Notes under the pieces: generated by a model | Databases searched by the model: none | Told to the model about the DNA's origin: nothing | Seen by the model: the letters and a program-made list of their open reading frames with translations, nothing else | Part shown: positions 45,966 through 55,055 of the stretch, piece by piece | How positions within the stretch are numbered: the stretch's first letter is position 1 | Layout: every line of letters begins with the position of its first letter | Translations under genes and position numbers: made by a program | Assembly: GCF_001584335.1 (NCBI RefSeq) | Contig: NZ_LSBB01000001.1 | Location: 372,001-436,000 of the forward strand | Direction: 5' to 3' | Length of the DNA: 64,000 nucleotides | From: Bacillus atrophaeus | GTDB taxonomy: Bacteria; Bacillota; Bacilli; Bacillales; Bacillaceae

Positions 45966-47276
45966 TTGGAAAAAATCATCGTCCGCGGCGGTCAAAAGCT
46001 AAACGGCACAGTTAAAGTTGAAGGAGCAAAAAATGCCGTTTTACCTGTTATCGCTGCATCTTTGTTAGCAAGTGAAGAAAAAAGCGTAATTTGTGATGTA
46101 CCTACGCTCTCCGATGTATATACAATTAATGAAGTGTTGCGTCATTTAGGAGCAGATGTGCATTTTGAAAATAATGAAGTCACTGTGAATGCTTCATACG
46201 CTTTACAAACTGAAGCACCTTTTGAATATGTGCGTAAAATGAGAGCATCTGTGCTTGTCATGGGTCCGCTGCTTGCGCGTACAGGTCATTCAAGAGTAGC
46301 GCTGCCTGGCGGATGCGCGATTGGTTCAAGACCGATAGATCAGCATCTAAAAGGCTTTGAAGCAATGGGCGCTAAAATCAAAGTAGGCAATGGCTTTATT
46401 GAAGCTGAAGTAGAAGGCCGTCTGCAAGGCGCAAAAATCTATCTTGATTTCCCAAGTGTGGGAGCGACAGAAAACTTGATTATGGCAGCCGCTTTAGCCA
46501 AAGGAACCACAACGCTGGAAAACGTGGCAAAAGAGCCTGAAATCGTTGACTTAGCGAACTACATCAACGCCATGGGCGGCAAAATCCGCGGAGCTGGCAC
46601 CGGCACCATCAAAATTGAAGGGGTCGACAAGCTTCATGGCGTGAAACATCATATTATTCCTGATCGTATTGAAGCCGGAACCTTTATGGTTGCAGCTGCA
46701 ATCACAGAAGGAAATGTTTTGGTAAAAGGAGCAGTTCCTGAGCACCTTACTTCTTTAATTGCAAAAATGGAAGAGATGGGTGTAAAAATACAGGATGAAG
46801 GAGAAGGCCTGCGTGTTATCGGTCCGGCTAAGCTGAAACCGATTGATATTAAGACAATGCCTCACCCTGGATTCCCTACGGATATGCAGTCGCAAATGAT
46901 GGCGCTGCTGCTTCGTGCCAACGGAACAAGCATGATTACGGAAACTGTTTTTGAAAACCGTTTTATGCATGCTGAAGAATTCCGCCGTATGAATGGTGAT
47001 ATTAAAATTGAAGGACGTTCTGTAATTATTAACGGTCCTGTTCAGCTTCAAGGAGCTGAAGTTGCCGCTACTGACTTGCGTGCGGGTGCAGCTTTGATTC
47101 TTGCGGGGTTAGTGGCTGAAGGCCATACTCGTGTAACTGAACTGAAACATTTGGATCGCGGCTATGTGAACTTCCACCAAAAGCTTGCAGGTATTGGAGC
47201 GGATATCGAACGTGTAACGGACGAATCAGCCGCTGAACAAGAAAGCCAAGAAGCAGTATCGGACTTAAATGCATAA
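45966..47276 (+). CDS. murAA: UDP-N-acetylglucosamine 1-carboxyvinyltransferase MurAA
   Basis: The 436-residue enzyme catalyses the first committed step of peptidoglycan synthesis; catalytic Cys117 is in [16 protein letters not shown] and the N-terminal GAKNAVL motif is intact. The start is TTG 45966 with GGAGGGG upstream. In B. subtilis this copy is the essential one; the paralogue murAB is at 17703-18992. It has a short acidic C-terminal tail ([15 protein letters not shown]). Confidence 0.96.
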   Translation: MEKIIVRGGQKLNGTVKVEGAKNAVLPVIAASLLASEEKSVICDVPTLSDVYTINEVLRHLGADVHFENNEVTVNASYALQTEAPFEYVRKMRASVLVMGPLLARTGHSRVALPGGCAIGSRPIDQHLKGFEAMGAKIKVGNGFIEAEVEGRLQGAKIYLDFPSVGATENLIMAAALAKGTTTLENVAKEPEIVDLANYINAMGGKIRGAGTGTIKIEGVDKLHGVKHHIIPDRIEAGTFMVAAAITEGNVLVKGAVPEHLTSLIAKMEEMGVKIQDEGEGLRVIGPAKLKPIDIKTMPHPGFPTDMQSQMMALLLRANGTSMITETVFENRFMHAEEFRRMNGDIKIEGRSVIINGPVQLQGAEVAATDLRAGAALILAGLVAEGHTRVTELKHLDRGYVNFHQKLAGIGADIERVTDESAAEQESQEAVSDLNA

Positions 47277-47284
47277 ATGATGAG

Positions 47285-47322
47285 GGTCAGTATGTCAGCA
47301 GTGGCATACTGGCTTTTTTATT
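47285..47322 (+). terminator. Terminator after murAA
   Basis: GTCAGTATG/CATACTGGC stem and TTTTTTA tail. Confidence 0.85.
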
Positions 47323-47403
47323 CTTTTATAAAATGAGTTTATTATCATCATTATGCACAAATGCTGAAAAAAGAATACGTGAAAACTATAAAAACAAATA
47401 AAG

Positions 47404-47431
47404 TTCATGTCCAAAAGGAGAGTCATATTAG
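47404..47431 (+). promoter_or_regulatory. Candidate sigma-E promoter of spoIID
   Basis: TTCATGT and CATATTAG separated by 13 bases resemble the mother-cell sigma-E consensus; spoIID is a known sigma-E gene. Confidence 0.45.
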
Positions 47432-47488
47432 CTTGTCCCTGCCCATAAGATGAAGTAGAGTCGAATCTCAAGCAGGAGGCCGCTAAAT

Positions 47489-48520
47489 ATGAAACCTTTC
47501 GTAATCACACTATCCGGACTATGTGTATTGATTCTCTTAATCCCTACGCTCCTTGTCATACCGTTTCAACATGAAAGAGGGGCAGCGGTATCAGAAGAAG
47601 TCAAACAACCAACAGCAGGCTCTCAGAGGGAGTCAAAAGGAGCGGAAACATTGAAAAAGTCACCGGTTTCTATTCCTGTCTATCGAACGGCGCATCAATC
47701 TGTAGAAGATATTCCTCTTGAAGAGTATGTCATCGGAGTTGTCGCCTCGGAAATGCCGATAAAATTTGAAATGGAAGCATTGAAGGCTCAGTCTCTTGCA
47801 GCAAGAACTTTTATTGTAAGACTGATGGTTTCAAACTCAGCAGTAAAAGCGCCAAAAGGCTCGCTTGTGGACGATACGCAAATGTTTCAAGTCTATAAAA
47901 GCAAGGACGAGCTGAAAAAGCAATGGGGATCAAGCTACACGCAAAACCTGAAGAAAATTACAGAGGCTGTTGCCGGCACGCAAGGCAAGATTTTAACGTA
48001 CGATGATAAACCGATTGAAGCGTCTTTTTTTTCCACAAGCAACGGTTATACTGAAAATGCTGAGGCCTATTGGACAAGTGCGATCCCTTATTTAAAAAGT
48101 GTGAAAAGCTCTTGGGACAAAAAGTCACCTAAGTATCTTGCCAGCAAAACCTTTACTGTTGCCGAATTTCAGCAAAAGCTTGGCGTTCAGCTAACGGGGC
48201 AAAACACGGTGGGGCAGATAACCGAGGAGACCCCGGGGCACCAGGTGGCTTCAGCAGTGATTAATGGCAAGAAGCTGAAGGGAAGAGACATACGGGAGAA
48301 GCTCGGCCTCAATTCCGCTGATTTTGAATGGAAGCGGAGCGGAGACAAGATTACCGTGACAACCAAAGGCTTCGGGCACGGAGTCGGCATGAGCCAGTAT
48401 GGCGCCAATTACATGGCTAAAGAAGGAAAGACGGCCGATGAAATCGTAAAGTACTATTATCAGGGTACGGCCATTTCTGAAGCTGACGGGTTTTTAAATA
48501 AGTATATGGCTAAGAAATAA
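47489..48520 (+). CDS. spoIID: Stage II sporulation protein D, SpoIID (lytic transglycosylase)
   Basis: The 343-residue mother-cell protein has an N-terminal membrane anchor (residues about 5-28) and a SpoIID domain with the LEEYVIGVVASEMP and ALKAQSLAARTF motifs; the Glu in SEMP is the catalytic residue of the lytic transglycosylase. The C-terminal GFGHGVGMSQYGANYMA is the family signature. It cleaves glycan strands during engulfment, working with SpoIIM and SpoIIP. AGGAGG precedes ATG 47489. Confidence 0.96.
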   Translation: MKPFVITLSGLCVLILLIPTLLVIPFQHERGAAVSEEVKQPTAGSQRESKGAETLKKSPVSIPVYRTAHQSVEDIPLEEYVIGVVASEMPIKFEMEALKAQSLAARTFIVRLMVSNSAVKAPKGSLVDDTQMFQVYKSKDELKKQWGSSYTQNLKKITEAVAGTQGKILTYDDKPIEASFFSTSNGYTENAEAYWTSAIPYLKSVKSSWDKKSPKYLASKTFTVAEFQQKLGVQLTGQNTVGQITEETPGHQVASAVINGKKLKGRDIREKLGLNSADFEWKRSGDKITVTTKGFGHGVGMSQYGANYMAKEGKTADEIVKYYYQGTAISEADGFLNKYMAKK

Positions 48521-48549
48521 AGACGCTTGCTTCAAGCGTCTTTTTTTAT
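48519..48549 (+). terminator. Terminator after spoIID
   Basis: AGACGCTTG-CTT-CAAGCGTCT followed by seven T residues. Confidence 0.9.
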
Positions 48550-48975
48550 ATGGGAAAAATCATATCCGCTGCGGCTTGATAAAGATTTACAGAGCCTTCG
48601 GCTATTCTATGGCAGACATATAACATGCCGTATGTGAGATAAATCTTTGAGCTGATTTCTTTTTGCGTAAGAAGAATGAAAGAACCTGCCGAACTGCTGT
48701 TGCTTTAAAGTGGAAAAGACATCCACATACCGTGTATTTTTCTGATCGAGCGTCGAGGGACTCATATAACGAAAGTCTAAAGGCGGACAAACTCGTTTTT
48801 TAGCCCTTTCATTAGGCGGAAATCACTAATAGAAGCGTCCGTATCTAAGTGAAAGTAAACAGCGGGAATGGGGAAGCCTGCCCTATTTATTTCTGTGTGT
48901 ATGTCGATTACGATTAGGTTGTTGTGTTCAACGTTGAACGCCTTCACAGAATGAAAGATGATAAGGAGCATAGAT
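48550..48975. other. Intergenic region between spoIID and ywmC with a perfect palindrome
   Basis: No gene is supported: the minus-strand frames here lack ribosome sites and family resemblance. A 14-base perfect palindrome GTTCAACGTTGAAC lies at 48926-48939, 37 bases before ywmC, and may be a dimeric operator. Confidence 0.5.
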
Positions 48976-49659
48976 ATGAAAAAAAGATTTTCTCTACTAA
49001 TGATGGTCGGTTTGGTTTTATCAGTAGCTTCACCTGCTTTCGCGGCAGAACAAAAAGTTCCGGCTGCAAAACCGGATACAAATGTGGCAGTCTTACTTGA
49101 TGCGAGCGGCAGCATGGCGAAAAGAATAGATGGCGTATCAAAATTTAATTTGGCGAAAAAGGAAATTTTTCAGTTTGCCAAATCTCTTCCGACAGACTCT
49201 CAAGTGAAAATGAGTGTATTTGGATCAGAAGGAAACAATAAAAACTCTGGAAAAGTCCAATCATGTGAAGCCATTCGCAACGTATATGGCTTTCAAGGTT
49301 TTGACGAGCAAAGCTTCCGTAATTCTCTCAACACAATCGGGCCGACTGGCTGGACACCGATTGCAAAAGCGTTGAACGAGGCGAAGTCTTCTTTCGATCA
49401 GCTTGATAAAAAAGGCGAAAATGTTGTCTATCTTTTAACAGATGGTGAAGAAACTTGCGGAGGCAATCCTATTAAAACAGCAAAAGAACTTCATAAGCAT
49501 AATATTACTGTCAATGTGATCGGATTTGACTTTAAGGAAGGCTACAAAGGGCAGCTTAACGCCATTGCAAAAGTGGGCGGCGGAGAGTACTTCCCGGCAT
49601 CCAGCCAAAGTGACATTAAGCAAATTTTCAAGGCGGAATCTATTAAATTAGCGAAATAA
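48976..49659 (+). CDS. ywmC: Secreted von Willebrand factor A domain protein YwmC
   Basis: This 227-residue protein has a typical Sec signal peptide with AFA-AE cleavage near residue 25, then a vWA domain: the metal-ion-dependent adhesion site DASGSM, TGWTPIAKAL (second MIDAS loop, Thr) and LLTDGEETCGG (third, Asp). Two cysteine pairs (VQSCEA and EETCGG) probably form a disulfide outside the cell. Its ligand is unknown. AAGGAG precedes ATG 48976. A paralogue, ywmD, follows 329 bases later with the same motifs, showing tandem duplication. Confidence 0.88.
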   Translation: MKKRFSLLMMVGLVLSVASPAFAAEQKVPAAKPDTNVAVLLDASGSMAKRIDGVSKFNLAKKEIFQFAKSLPTDSQVKMSVFGSEGNNKNSGKVQSCEAIRNVYGFQGFDEQSFRNSLNTIGPTGWTPIAKALNEAKSSFDQLDKKGENVVYLLTDGEETCGGNPIKTAKELHKHNITVNVIGFDFKEGYKGQLNAIAKVGGGEYFPASSQSDIKQIFKAESIKLAK

Positions 49660-49667
49660 GCAAAATG

Positions 49668-49691
49668 GGAGCCGGAAAAGGCTCCTTTTTT
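49668..49691 (+). terminator. Terminator after ywmC
   Basis: GGAGCC/GGCTCC stem with GGAAAA loop and TTTTTT. Confidence 0.85.
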
Positions 49692-49944
49692 CAGGGTTTT
49701 TTAACAAAATATTCAAAAACAAAAAGCCAGCGACCTGTATTATAGAATCAGTTTAACGCTGACTTGACAGCACATAAACGTAAAAAGCATCAATCTTGTC
49801 ATTTCCTGTCTATACTTTTTAGGTTGAAACGTCCAAAAAACAGCTCTATCAATACGTTTTTGAAATTAGATATGAACATACATAAGAGGCAGCTAGCCCT
49901 ATATCTTTTTACTTTTTCGTATTCTAGCATAAAGGAGAATCCAA
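49692..49944. other. Upstream region of ywmD
   Basis: About 250 A/T-rich bases without a supported gene. I found no consensus promoter pair with normal spacing. In its last part a short frame with a good ribosome site begins (49945). Confidence 0.4.
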
Positions 49945-50061
49945 AATGTTTTTGGATACTAAATATGAAAAAGAAAGGAAGATGCGTGATGAAAAAAATG
50001 TTAACTGCTGGAATTGTAGGCCTTTTGACAGTCTCACTGGCTTCTCCGTCGTTTGCGGCTG
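49945..50061 (+). CDS. Possible 38-codon leader ORF overlapping ywmD
   Basis: AAAGGAG (49931-49937) is ideally spaced from ATG 49945, which opens a short frame (MFLDTKYEKERKM...) that runs across the ywmD start in another frame and ends at 50061. The strong ribosome site has no other obvious use, so the frame may couple or regulate ywmD translation. Coding of a functional peptide is doubtful. Confidence 0.25.
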
Positions 50062-50669
50062 AGAAGAAAACCCCTGACACGAATGTAGCCGTTTTATTTG
50101 ATGGAAGCGGAAGCATGGTCCAAAAAACAGGAGGAGAACGCAAAATAGACGTTGCCAAAAAATCGGTGAAGTCTTTTGCGGAATTGCTGCCTGAAGATAC
50201 AAATCTGATGCTTCGCGTCTTTGGCCATGAAGGTAACAATAAGCTGTCAGGCAAGGCTCTTTCATGCAGCACAACGGAAACCATTTACGGATTGCATCCT
50301 TATGAAGGCTCGCTATTTAATAATGCCCTCAGCCAAATCAATCCTACAGGATGGACGCCGATTGCAAAAGCGCTTTCTGATACGAGAGAAGAATTTCAAA
50401 AAGTGAACGCTGAAGGGAAAAATGTCGTTTACCTAATCACTGACGGTGAAGAAACATGCGGCGGAGATCCGGCGAAAGAAATTGAAAAGCTTCGTGAAGC
50501 GAATGTGGACACGATCGTGAACATTATCGGCTTCAACTTTGACGTAAAAGGAAATCAAAAAATGAAACAAGCGGCCGTTGCGGGCGGCGGAGAATATATC
50601 TCAGCTAAAAACGCAGAAGAATTCGAACAGGCTTGGGAAAACGAAGCTCAAAAATTCACAGAAGAATAA
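49989..50669 (+). CDS. ywmD: Secreted von Willebrand factor A domain protein YwmD
   Basis: The 226-residue paralogue of YwmC has signal peptide MKKMLTAGIVGLLTVSLASP with SFA-AE cleavage, MIDAS DGSGSM, TGWTPIAKAL and LITDGEETCGG. The first MIDAS motif starts D-G-S rather than D-A-S. The conserved cysteines (ALSCST and EETCGG) match YwmC. ATG 49989 follows GAAAGGAAG; a long in-frame extension to 49764 is rejected because the signal peptide would be buried. Secreted or wall-associated; function unknown. Confidence 0.88.
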   Translation: MKKMLTAGIVGLLTVSLASPSFAAEKKTPDTNVAVLFDGSGSMVQKTGGERKIDVAKKSVKSFAELLPEDTNLMLRVFGHEGNNKLSGKALSCSTTETIYGLHPYEGSLFNNALSQINPTGWTPIAKALSDTREEFQKVNAEGKNVVYLITDGEETCGGDPAKEIEKLREANVDTIVNIIGFNFDVKGNQKMKQAAVAGGGEYISAKNAEEFEQAWENEAQKFTEE

Positions 50670-50674
50670 AGGTA

Positions 50675-50703
50675 AAAAAGGCGCCGTGACGGCGCTTTTT
50701 TTC
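50675..50703 (+). terminator. Terminator after ywmD
   Basis: GCGCC-GTGAC-GGCGC stem flanked by A and T runs. Confidence 0.85.
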
Positions 50704-50729
50704 ATAGATAATGAAGGTTTTCAGACATT

Positions 50730-50755
50730 GTTTTAAAAAGGGTTTGCGGGGGAAT
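50730..50755 (+). promoter_or_regulatory. Sigma-B promoter of ywmE
   Basis: GTTTTA, 14 bases, GGGAAT, fitting the general-stress consensus. The predicted start is just before the ywmE ribosome site. Confidence 0.7.
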
Positions 50756-50780
50756 GATAGGACAAAAAGGGGATGACAGT

Positions 50781-50951
50781 ATGGGATTATTAAAACCGAT
50801 AGGACTTATTCTTATTCTCGCCACCGTGGCATTTGTATTGCTCGGTATCTTTTTAAAACTTGCGGCATTTCTTTTCGTCAGCGTTCTGACTCTGATAGCC
50901 GCAGTTATTTTATTCACAATGATCAGCAAAAACCGCCATAAACAAACGTAA
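50781..50951 (+). CDS. ywmE: Small membrane protein YwmE, probable general stress protein
   Basis: A 56-residue protein with two hydrophobic segments (LLKPIGLILILATVAFVLLG and LAAFLFVSVLTLIAAVILF) and a short basic end (SKNRHKQT). AAAGGGG is well spaced from ATG 50781; an in-frame start at 50754 lies inside the promoter -10 box. The sigma-B promoter directly upstream indicates stress induction. No function is known to me. Confidence 0.8.
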   Translation: MGLLKPIGLILILATVAFVLLGIFLKLAAFLFVSVLTLIAAVILFTMISKNRHKQT

Positions 50952-50979
50952 AGAGTCCTTTTAGGGGGCTCTTTTTTCT
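50950..50979 (+). terminator. Terminator after ywmE
   Basis: AAAGAG-CC/GG-CTCTTT hairpin followed by TTTTTCTTT. Confidence 0.75.
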
Positions 50980-51052
50980 TTGGATTGGACATTCGACAAA
51001 ATGGAATGAGTGTGAAAAAATATAGAGGAAGGATCATGTGGAGGGGAAGAAG

Positions 51053-51841
51053 TTGAAAGATAGGGTAACAGCGGTCAGGGAGATTATGCATTATGAAAAT
51101 GGGGAAATGAAAAGGCGGACAGATCAAATGGTCACGGAGTATCCATTAACTGTGATGCTCAACGGCCGTGAATTTGTCACGCTGGTCTGCACGCCGGATC
51201 ATGTAAAGGAACTTGTTATCGGATTTTTGGCGTCAGAAGGGGTCATCCGATTTGAAAAAGAGATTAAACGGTTTACAATAGATGAAAGTCTCGGATTTGC
51301 ATATGTTGATCTCACTCATCCGGAGACGTTAGAGCAAAAGGACTATACGAAGCGGGTGATTGGCTCATGCTGCGGGAAAGGGCGACATTTTTACTTTCAG
51401 CAGGATGTCAAAACCGCGAAAACGGCGGTGAGCCAAATCAAAATATCTCCGGAGGCATGTTTGGCGTTAATGAAGGAAATGCAAAGCGGAAGCGGAACCT
51501 TCCAGGAGACAGGCGGCGTCCATAATGCCGCGCTTTGTGATACGGATCAGCTGCTATTGATGCGTACGGATATCGGAAGGCACAATGCGCTTGATAAATT
51601 ATACGGCCATTGCTTACTAAATGGAATGTCCGTCCGTGACAAGCTTATTGTGTTCAGCGGCAGAATATCATCAGAAGTATTATTGAAAGCCGCCAAAATT
51701 GGCGTATCCATTGTGATTTCCAAATCCGCTCCGACTGAACTCGCGCTGCAAATGGCGGAAGAACTAAACATCACGGCGATTGGGTTTGTCCGAAATGGAT
51801 CGTTTAATGTATATACTCATCCTGAGCGAGTCGGGATATAG
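51053..51841 (+). CDS. fdhD: Formate dehydrogenase accessory sulfurtransferase FdhD
   Basis: The 262-residue protein transfers sulfur to the molybdenum cofactor for formate dehydrogenase. The conserved cysteine pair is in VIGSCCGKGRHF; other family stretches are QETGGVHNAALC, RTDIGRHNALDK and FSGRISSEVLLKAA. TTG 51053 gives the 262-residue family length and follows GAGGGGAAG; GTG 51038 would add five residues. moaA starts 15 bases after its stop, so these form a molybdenum-cofactor unit. Confidence 0.92.
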   Translation: MKDRVTAVREIMHYENGEMKRRTDQMVTEYPLTVMLNGREFVTLVCTPDHVKELVIGFLASEGVIRFEKEIKRFTIDESLGFAYVDLTHPETLEQKDYTKRVIGSCCGKGRHFYFQQDVKTAKTAVSQIKISPEACLALMKEMQSGSGTFQETGGVHNAALCDTDQLLLMRTDIGRHNALDKLYGHCLLNGMSVRDKLIVFSGRISSEVLLKAAKIGVSIVISKSAPTELALQMAEELNITAIGFVRNGSFNVYTHPERVGI

Positions 51842-51856
51842 AAAGGGGTTTGGCTA

Positions 51857-52882
51857 ATGATTACAGAAACGCGCCAGGTGTTAGATAAAAGAAACAGGCC
51901 GCTCAGAGATCTTCGTATTTCTGTCACCGACCGCTGCAACTTCAGATGCACGTACTGTATGCCTGCTGAATTGTTTGGACCGGATTATCCGTTTTTAAAA
52001 AAAGAGGAGCTGCTTTCTTTTGAAGAATTGGAGCGGCTTGCGAAGCTGTTTGTCAGCCGGTTCGGGGTGGAAAAAATCCGCCTAACCGGAGGAGAGCCCC
52101 TCATGAGAAAGGATATGCCGGAACTCATCAAAAAACTTGCGCGGATTCCAGGGGTCCGGGATATTGCCATGACAACAAACGGCTCGCTGCTTCCGGTCTA
52201 TGCGGAAAAGCTGAAAAACGCGGGACTGCACAGAGTCACCGTCAGCCTCGATTCTTTAGAGGACGAGCGTTTCAAAGCGATTAACGGCCGCGGTGTCTCG
52301 GTCAGCAAGGTGCTTGAAGGCATAGAGGCGGCGAAACAGGCCGGTCTGGGCATTAAGGTGAATATGGTCGTCCAAAAAGGCGTGAATGAAAAGGATATTC
52401 TGCCGATGGCCCGCTATTTTAAAGAAAAGGGCCACATCCTTCGGTTTATTGAATTTATGGATGTCGGCAATACGAACCAATGGAACAAAAAAGACGTTAT
52501 CACGAAGGCTGAACTTATTGATATCATTCAACAAAACATGCCCGTGGAACCGATTGAAGCCAATTACACGGGAGAAGTCGCTTCAAGATTCCGTTATCTC
52601 GACGGTTCAGGCGAGATAGGCGTGATTTCATCTGTGTCAGACGCGTTCTGCGCTTCCTGTAACCGGGCGCGGCTGTCCGCAAGAGGAGAGTTGTTTACAT
52701 GCTTATTTGCGGCAAGCGGCTACGATATCCGGGAGCTAGTGCGAAACGGTTTGTCTGATCAAGAGCTGACGGATGCGATCGGTTCTGTATGGAGAAATCG
52801 AACTGATCAATATTCAATCGACCGCACGCTTTCAAAACCGAACGGCAAAAGGAAAGTGGAAATGTCTTATATCGGCGGTTAA
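51857..52882 (+). CDS. moaA: GTP 3',8-cyclase MoaA (molybdopterin biosynthesis)
   Basis: The 341-residue radical SAM enzyme makes 3',8-cyclo-GTP, the first step of molybdopterin synthesis. The N-terminal cluster motif CNFRCTYC binds the SAM 4Fe-4S; the C-terminal CASCNRAR ... FTC motif binds a second cluster. The C-terminal Gly-Gly required for activity is present. GAAAGGGG precedes ATG 51857. A terminator follows. Confidence 0.96.
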   Translation: MITETRQVLDKRNRPLRDLRISVTDRCNFRCTYCMPAELFGPDYPFLKKEELLSFEELERLAKLFVSRFGVEKIRLTGGEPLMRKDMPELIKKLARIPGVRDIAMTTNGSLLPVYAEKLKNAGLHRVTVSLDSLEDERFKAINGRGVSVSKVLEGIEAAKQAGLGIKVNMVVQKGVNEKDILPMARYFKEKGHILRFIEFMDVGNTNQWNKKDVITKAELIDIIQQNMPVEPIEANYTGEVASRFRYLDGSGEIGVISSVSDAFCASCNRARLSARGELFTCLFAASGYDIRELVRNGLSDQELTDAIGSVWRNRTDQYSIDRTLSKPNGKRKVEMSYIGG

Positions 52883-52902
52883 AAAAACACGTGCATCATG
52901 AG

Positions 52903-52954
52903 AAAAAAAGCTTACCGGCAGTCCGTCAGCGGACATTGCCGGCAAGCTTTTTTA
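52903..52954 (+). terminator. Terminator after moaA
   Basis: AAAGCTT-CCGGCA-TCCG/CGGA-TGCCGG-AAGCTTTT long hairpin with T-rich tail. Confidence 0.9.
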
Positions 52955-53043
52955 TTTAACAATGGGAAATGAATAACTGCATCAAGCAGAAAAACAGGAG
53001 ACACACCGAAATCTATAGATAAAGTAGGGTTTATTCGCCGAAT

Positions 53044-53058
53044 ATGTGAGGATCACAT
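53044..53058. promoter_or_regulatory. Perfect inverted repeat upstream of rapB
   Basis: ATGTGA-GGA-TCACAT lies about 70 bases before the gene, next to a TACAAT/TATGAT-rich -10 region (53072-53087). It is a candidate operator; the identity of the binding protein is unknown. Confidence 0.45.
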
Positions 53059-53124
53059 GATTCTAAAGCCATACAATATGATAAAATAGTACTAACAGAA
53101 AATAGAAAAGGTTGTGAAAGGGGC

Positions 53125-54258
53125 ATGGCCACAAAAGAGATTCCGTCGTCTCAAGTAGGAGTGAAAATCAATAAGTGGTATAAGGATATATTAACATTCA
53201 ATGTGGCAGATGCCATCAGACTGAAGGAAGAGATCGATCAGGATATACAGAACATGGAGGAAGATCAGCTTTTATTGCTTTATTATCAGCTGATCAGTTA
53301 TCGCCATCAAATCATGCTGGATTATGTAGAGCCGGACTTAAGTGAGGAATCTGAGGGCCAATACTGTGAACTGCTGAAAACAATAGAAAGCAGGTCAGAC
53401 GGCATTTCAGGTTTGTCCGAATACTACTTTAATTTGTTCAGGGGAATGTACGAATTTGAGCAGAACAATTACGTATCGGCCATATCCTTTTATCGGAAAG
53501 CGGAAAAGCTGCTTGCGTATGTAGAAGATGAAATTGAAAGAGCGGAATTCCATTTTAAAGTGGCTGAAGTATTTTATATGATGAAACAGACGCACTTCTC
53601 TATGAATCATGCCATTCAGGCGCTCGAAACCTATCAATCCAACGAGTTCTACAGAGTGCGGAGAATTCAATGCCATTTTGTCATTTCAGGCAACTACATC
53701 GATTATAAAAAACATGAAAAAGCGCTTGAGCACTTAGATGATGCTTTGCGTCTGGCGCAATTGGAAGGACAGCCTCGTTTGATCGGCTCCGCACTTTTTA
53801 ATATCGGCAATTGTTATTTTGACAAAGAAGAGCTTGACCGCTCTGCCGAATATTTTAAAAAGGCGCTTCCTGTGTTTGAAGAAAACCAGTTGGAGCAGTT
53901 TCCTAAGTTATTATTCAGCTTGACGCACGTCCTCTTTAAGAAAAAAGACACTCCAAATGCGATGCTATATTATGAAAAAGGAGTTGCCATCGCACAGCAA
54001 AGAAACGACCGGTTCAGCTTGGAGAAATATAAATTTTTGCAAGCATTATACATAGAATCGGTAAACCATGATATGCTCCAAGACGTATTTGACTATATGG
54101 AAGATAAATTATTGTACGTGTATATAGAAGAATTTGCGTTGGAGGCGGCAAAATACCACAGCCAGCGTAACAACTATAAAGAAGCGATGCTATTTTATGA
54201 AAAAGCCGTCAGCACCAGAGTGCAAATCCAAAAGGGAGAATGTTTGTATGAAGTGTAA
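53125..54258 (+). CDS. rapB: Response regulator aspartate phosphatase RapB-like
   Basis: The 377-residue Rap protein has an N-terminal three-helix bundle (about 1-75) and C-terminal TPR repeats (for example [26 protein letters not shown] and the [10 protein letters not shown] end). Rap proteins dephosphorylate Spo0F~P or block ComA. RapB in B. subtilis acts on Spo0F, and both length and position before ywmF match it. No phr pheromone gene follows: only a terminator lies after the stop, as for RapB. Spo0F itself is encoded at 15184-15558. Confidence 0.9.
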   Translation: MATKEIPSSQVGVKINKWYKDILTFNVADAIRLKEEIDQDIQNMEEDQLLLLYYQLISYRHQIMLDYVEPDLSEESEGQYCELLKTIESRSDGISGLSEYYFNLFRGMYEFEQNNYVSAISFYRKAEKLLAYVEDEIERAEFHFKVAEVFYMMKQTHFSMNHAIQALETYQSNEFYRVRRIQCHFVISGNYIDYKKHEKALEHLDDALRLAQLEGQPRLIGSALFNIGNCYFDKEELDRSAEYFKKALPVFEENQLEQFPKLLFSLTHVLFKKKDTPNAMLYYEKGVAIAQQRNDRFSLEKYKFLQALYIESVNHDMLQDVFDYMEDKLLYVYIEEFALEAAKYHSQRNNYKEAMLFYEKAVSTRVQIQKGECLYEV

Positions 54259-54295
54259 AGTGTAACCGGCATCTGAATCAGCATAGACTTTGGCA

Positions 54296-54325
54296 AACCA
54301 TCTGAATCCAGATGGTTATTTTTTT
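54296..54325 (+). terminator. Terminator after rapB
   Basis: AACCATCTG-AAT-CCAGATGGTT then ATTTTTTT. Confidence 0.9.
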
Positions 54326-54503
54326 GGGCGCATCGGGACGTTTAAATTTGGGGGGAACAGGAATAAAACCGCTAAAAGCAGTATTTCAAATCAATGTATG
54401 CTAAAGGATGTGACGCCGCGGTTTCTGTTTTCGATTCAAGCATGAAATGGCGGAAGCTGTGTGCGGCCGATTCTCATAGGATAGTTGGGCAAGGAGGAAT
54501 TTC

Positions 54504-54983
54504 ATGTTTGGTTTTAATGATATGTGGAAGTTTTTTTGGTCTTTCTTGATTGTTCTGCCGCTTGTTTCTGTCACTCATGTTGCGGGGCACAGCTTTATGG
54601 CATTTATTTTTGGCGGCAAAGCGTCTTTGGATATTGGCATGGGAAAGAAATTATTTAAAATAGGGCCGATTCGGGTACGGCGTATCTATTTTGTAGATTC
54701 TTTCTGCCAATTTGGAAACCTCAAAATAGATAATCGCTTCTCGAACGCGCTCGTGTACGGAGGGGGCTGTCTATTTAATTTCATCTCGATTTTCACGGTA
54801 AACTTGCTCATCTTAAACAGTGTATTAGAGCCGAATATGTTTTTTTATCAATTTGTCTACTTTTCCACCTATTATATATTTTTCGCTCTGCTGCCGGTCA
54901 GGTATTCAGAAAAAAAACTGTCTGACGGGCTGGCTATCTATAAGGTCCTCCGTTACGGAGAACGATATGAAATACACAATTAA
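54504..54983 (+). CDS. ywmF: Membrane protein YwmF, degenerate M50-like (site-2 protease-like) fold
   Basis: The 159-residue protein is very hydrophobic with about four transmembrane segments. Residues 25-29 read HVAGH, where M50 metalloproteases have HExGH; residues 85-92 (YGGGCLFN) resemble the glycine-Asn element and Asp141 in LSDGLAIYKVL the second metal motif xDG. The catalytic Glu is replaced by Val, so proteolysis is unlikely and a binding or scaffold role is possible. AAGGAGGA precedes ATG 54504. The relationship to M50 is my inference from motifs, not a database match. Confidence 0.7.
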   Translation: MFGFNDMWKFFWSFLIVLPLVSVTHVAGHSFMAFIFGGKASLDIGMGKKLFKIGPIRVRRIYFVDSFCQFGNLKIDNRFSNALVYGGGCLFNFISIFTVNLLILNSVLEPNMFFYQFVYFSTYYIFFALLPVRYSEKKLSDGLAIYKVLRYGERYEIHN

Positions 54984-54992
54984 CATTGAAAT

Positions 54993-55017
54993 GTTTAGTT
55001 CAGATATGAACGGGAAC
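54993..55017 (+). promoter_or_regulatory. Sigma-B promoter of csbD
   Basis: GTTTAG, 13 bases, GGGAAC; csbD is a classic sigma-B gene. Confidence 0.75.
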
Positions 55018-55055
55018 ATAACAAGTACACAAATAAATGATAGGAGATGAAAAAA

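Noticed and set aside
48602..49115. Minus-strand frames between spoIID and ywmC
   Set aside because: No ribosome sites, no recognised domain, and one overlaps ywmC.
49764..49988. 75-codon N-terminal extension of ywmD
   Set aside because: Would bury the signal peptide and has no ribosome site.
54338..54355. GTTTAA followed by GGGGAA upstream of ywmF as sigma-B promoter
   Set aside because: The spacing is only about six to eight bases, too short for sigma-B.
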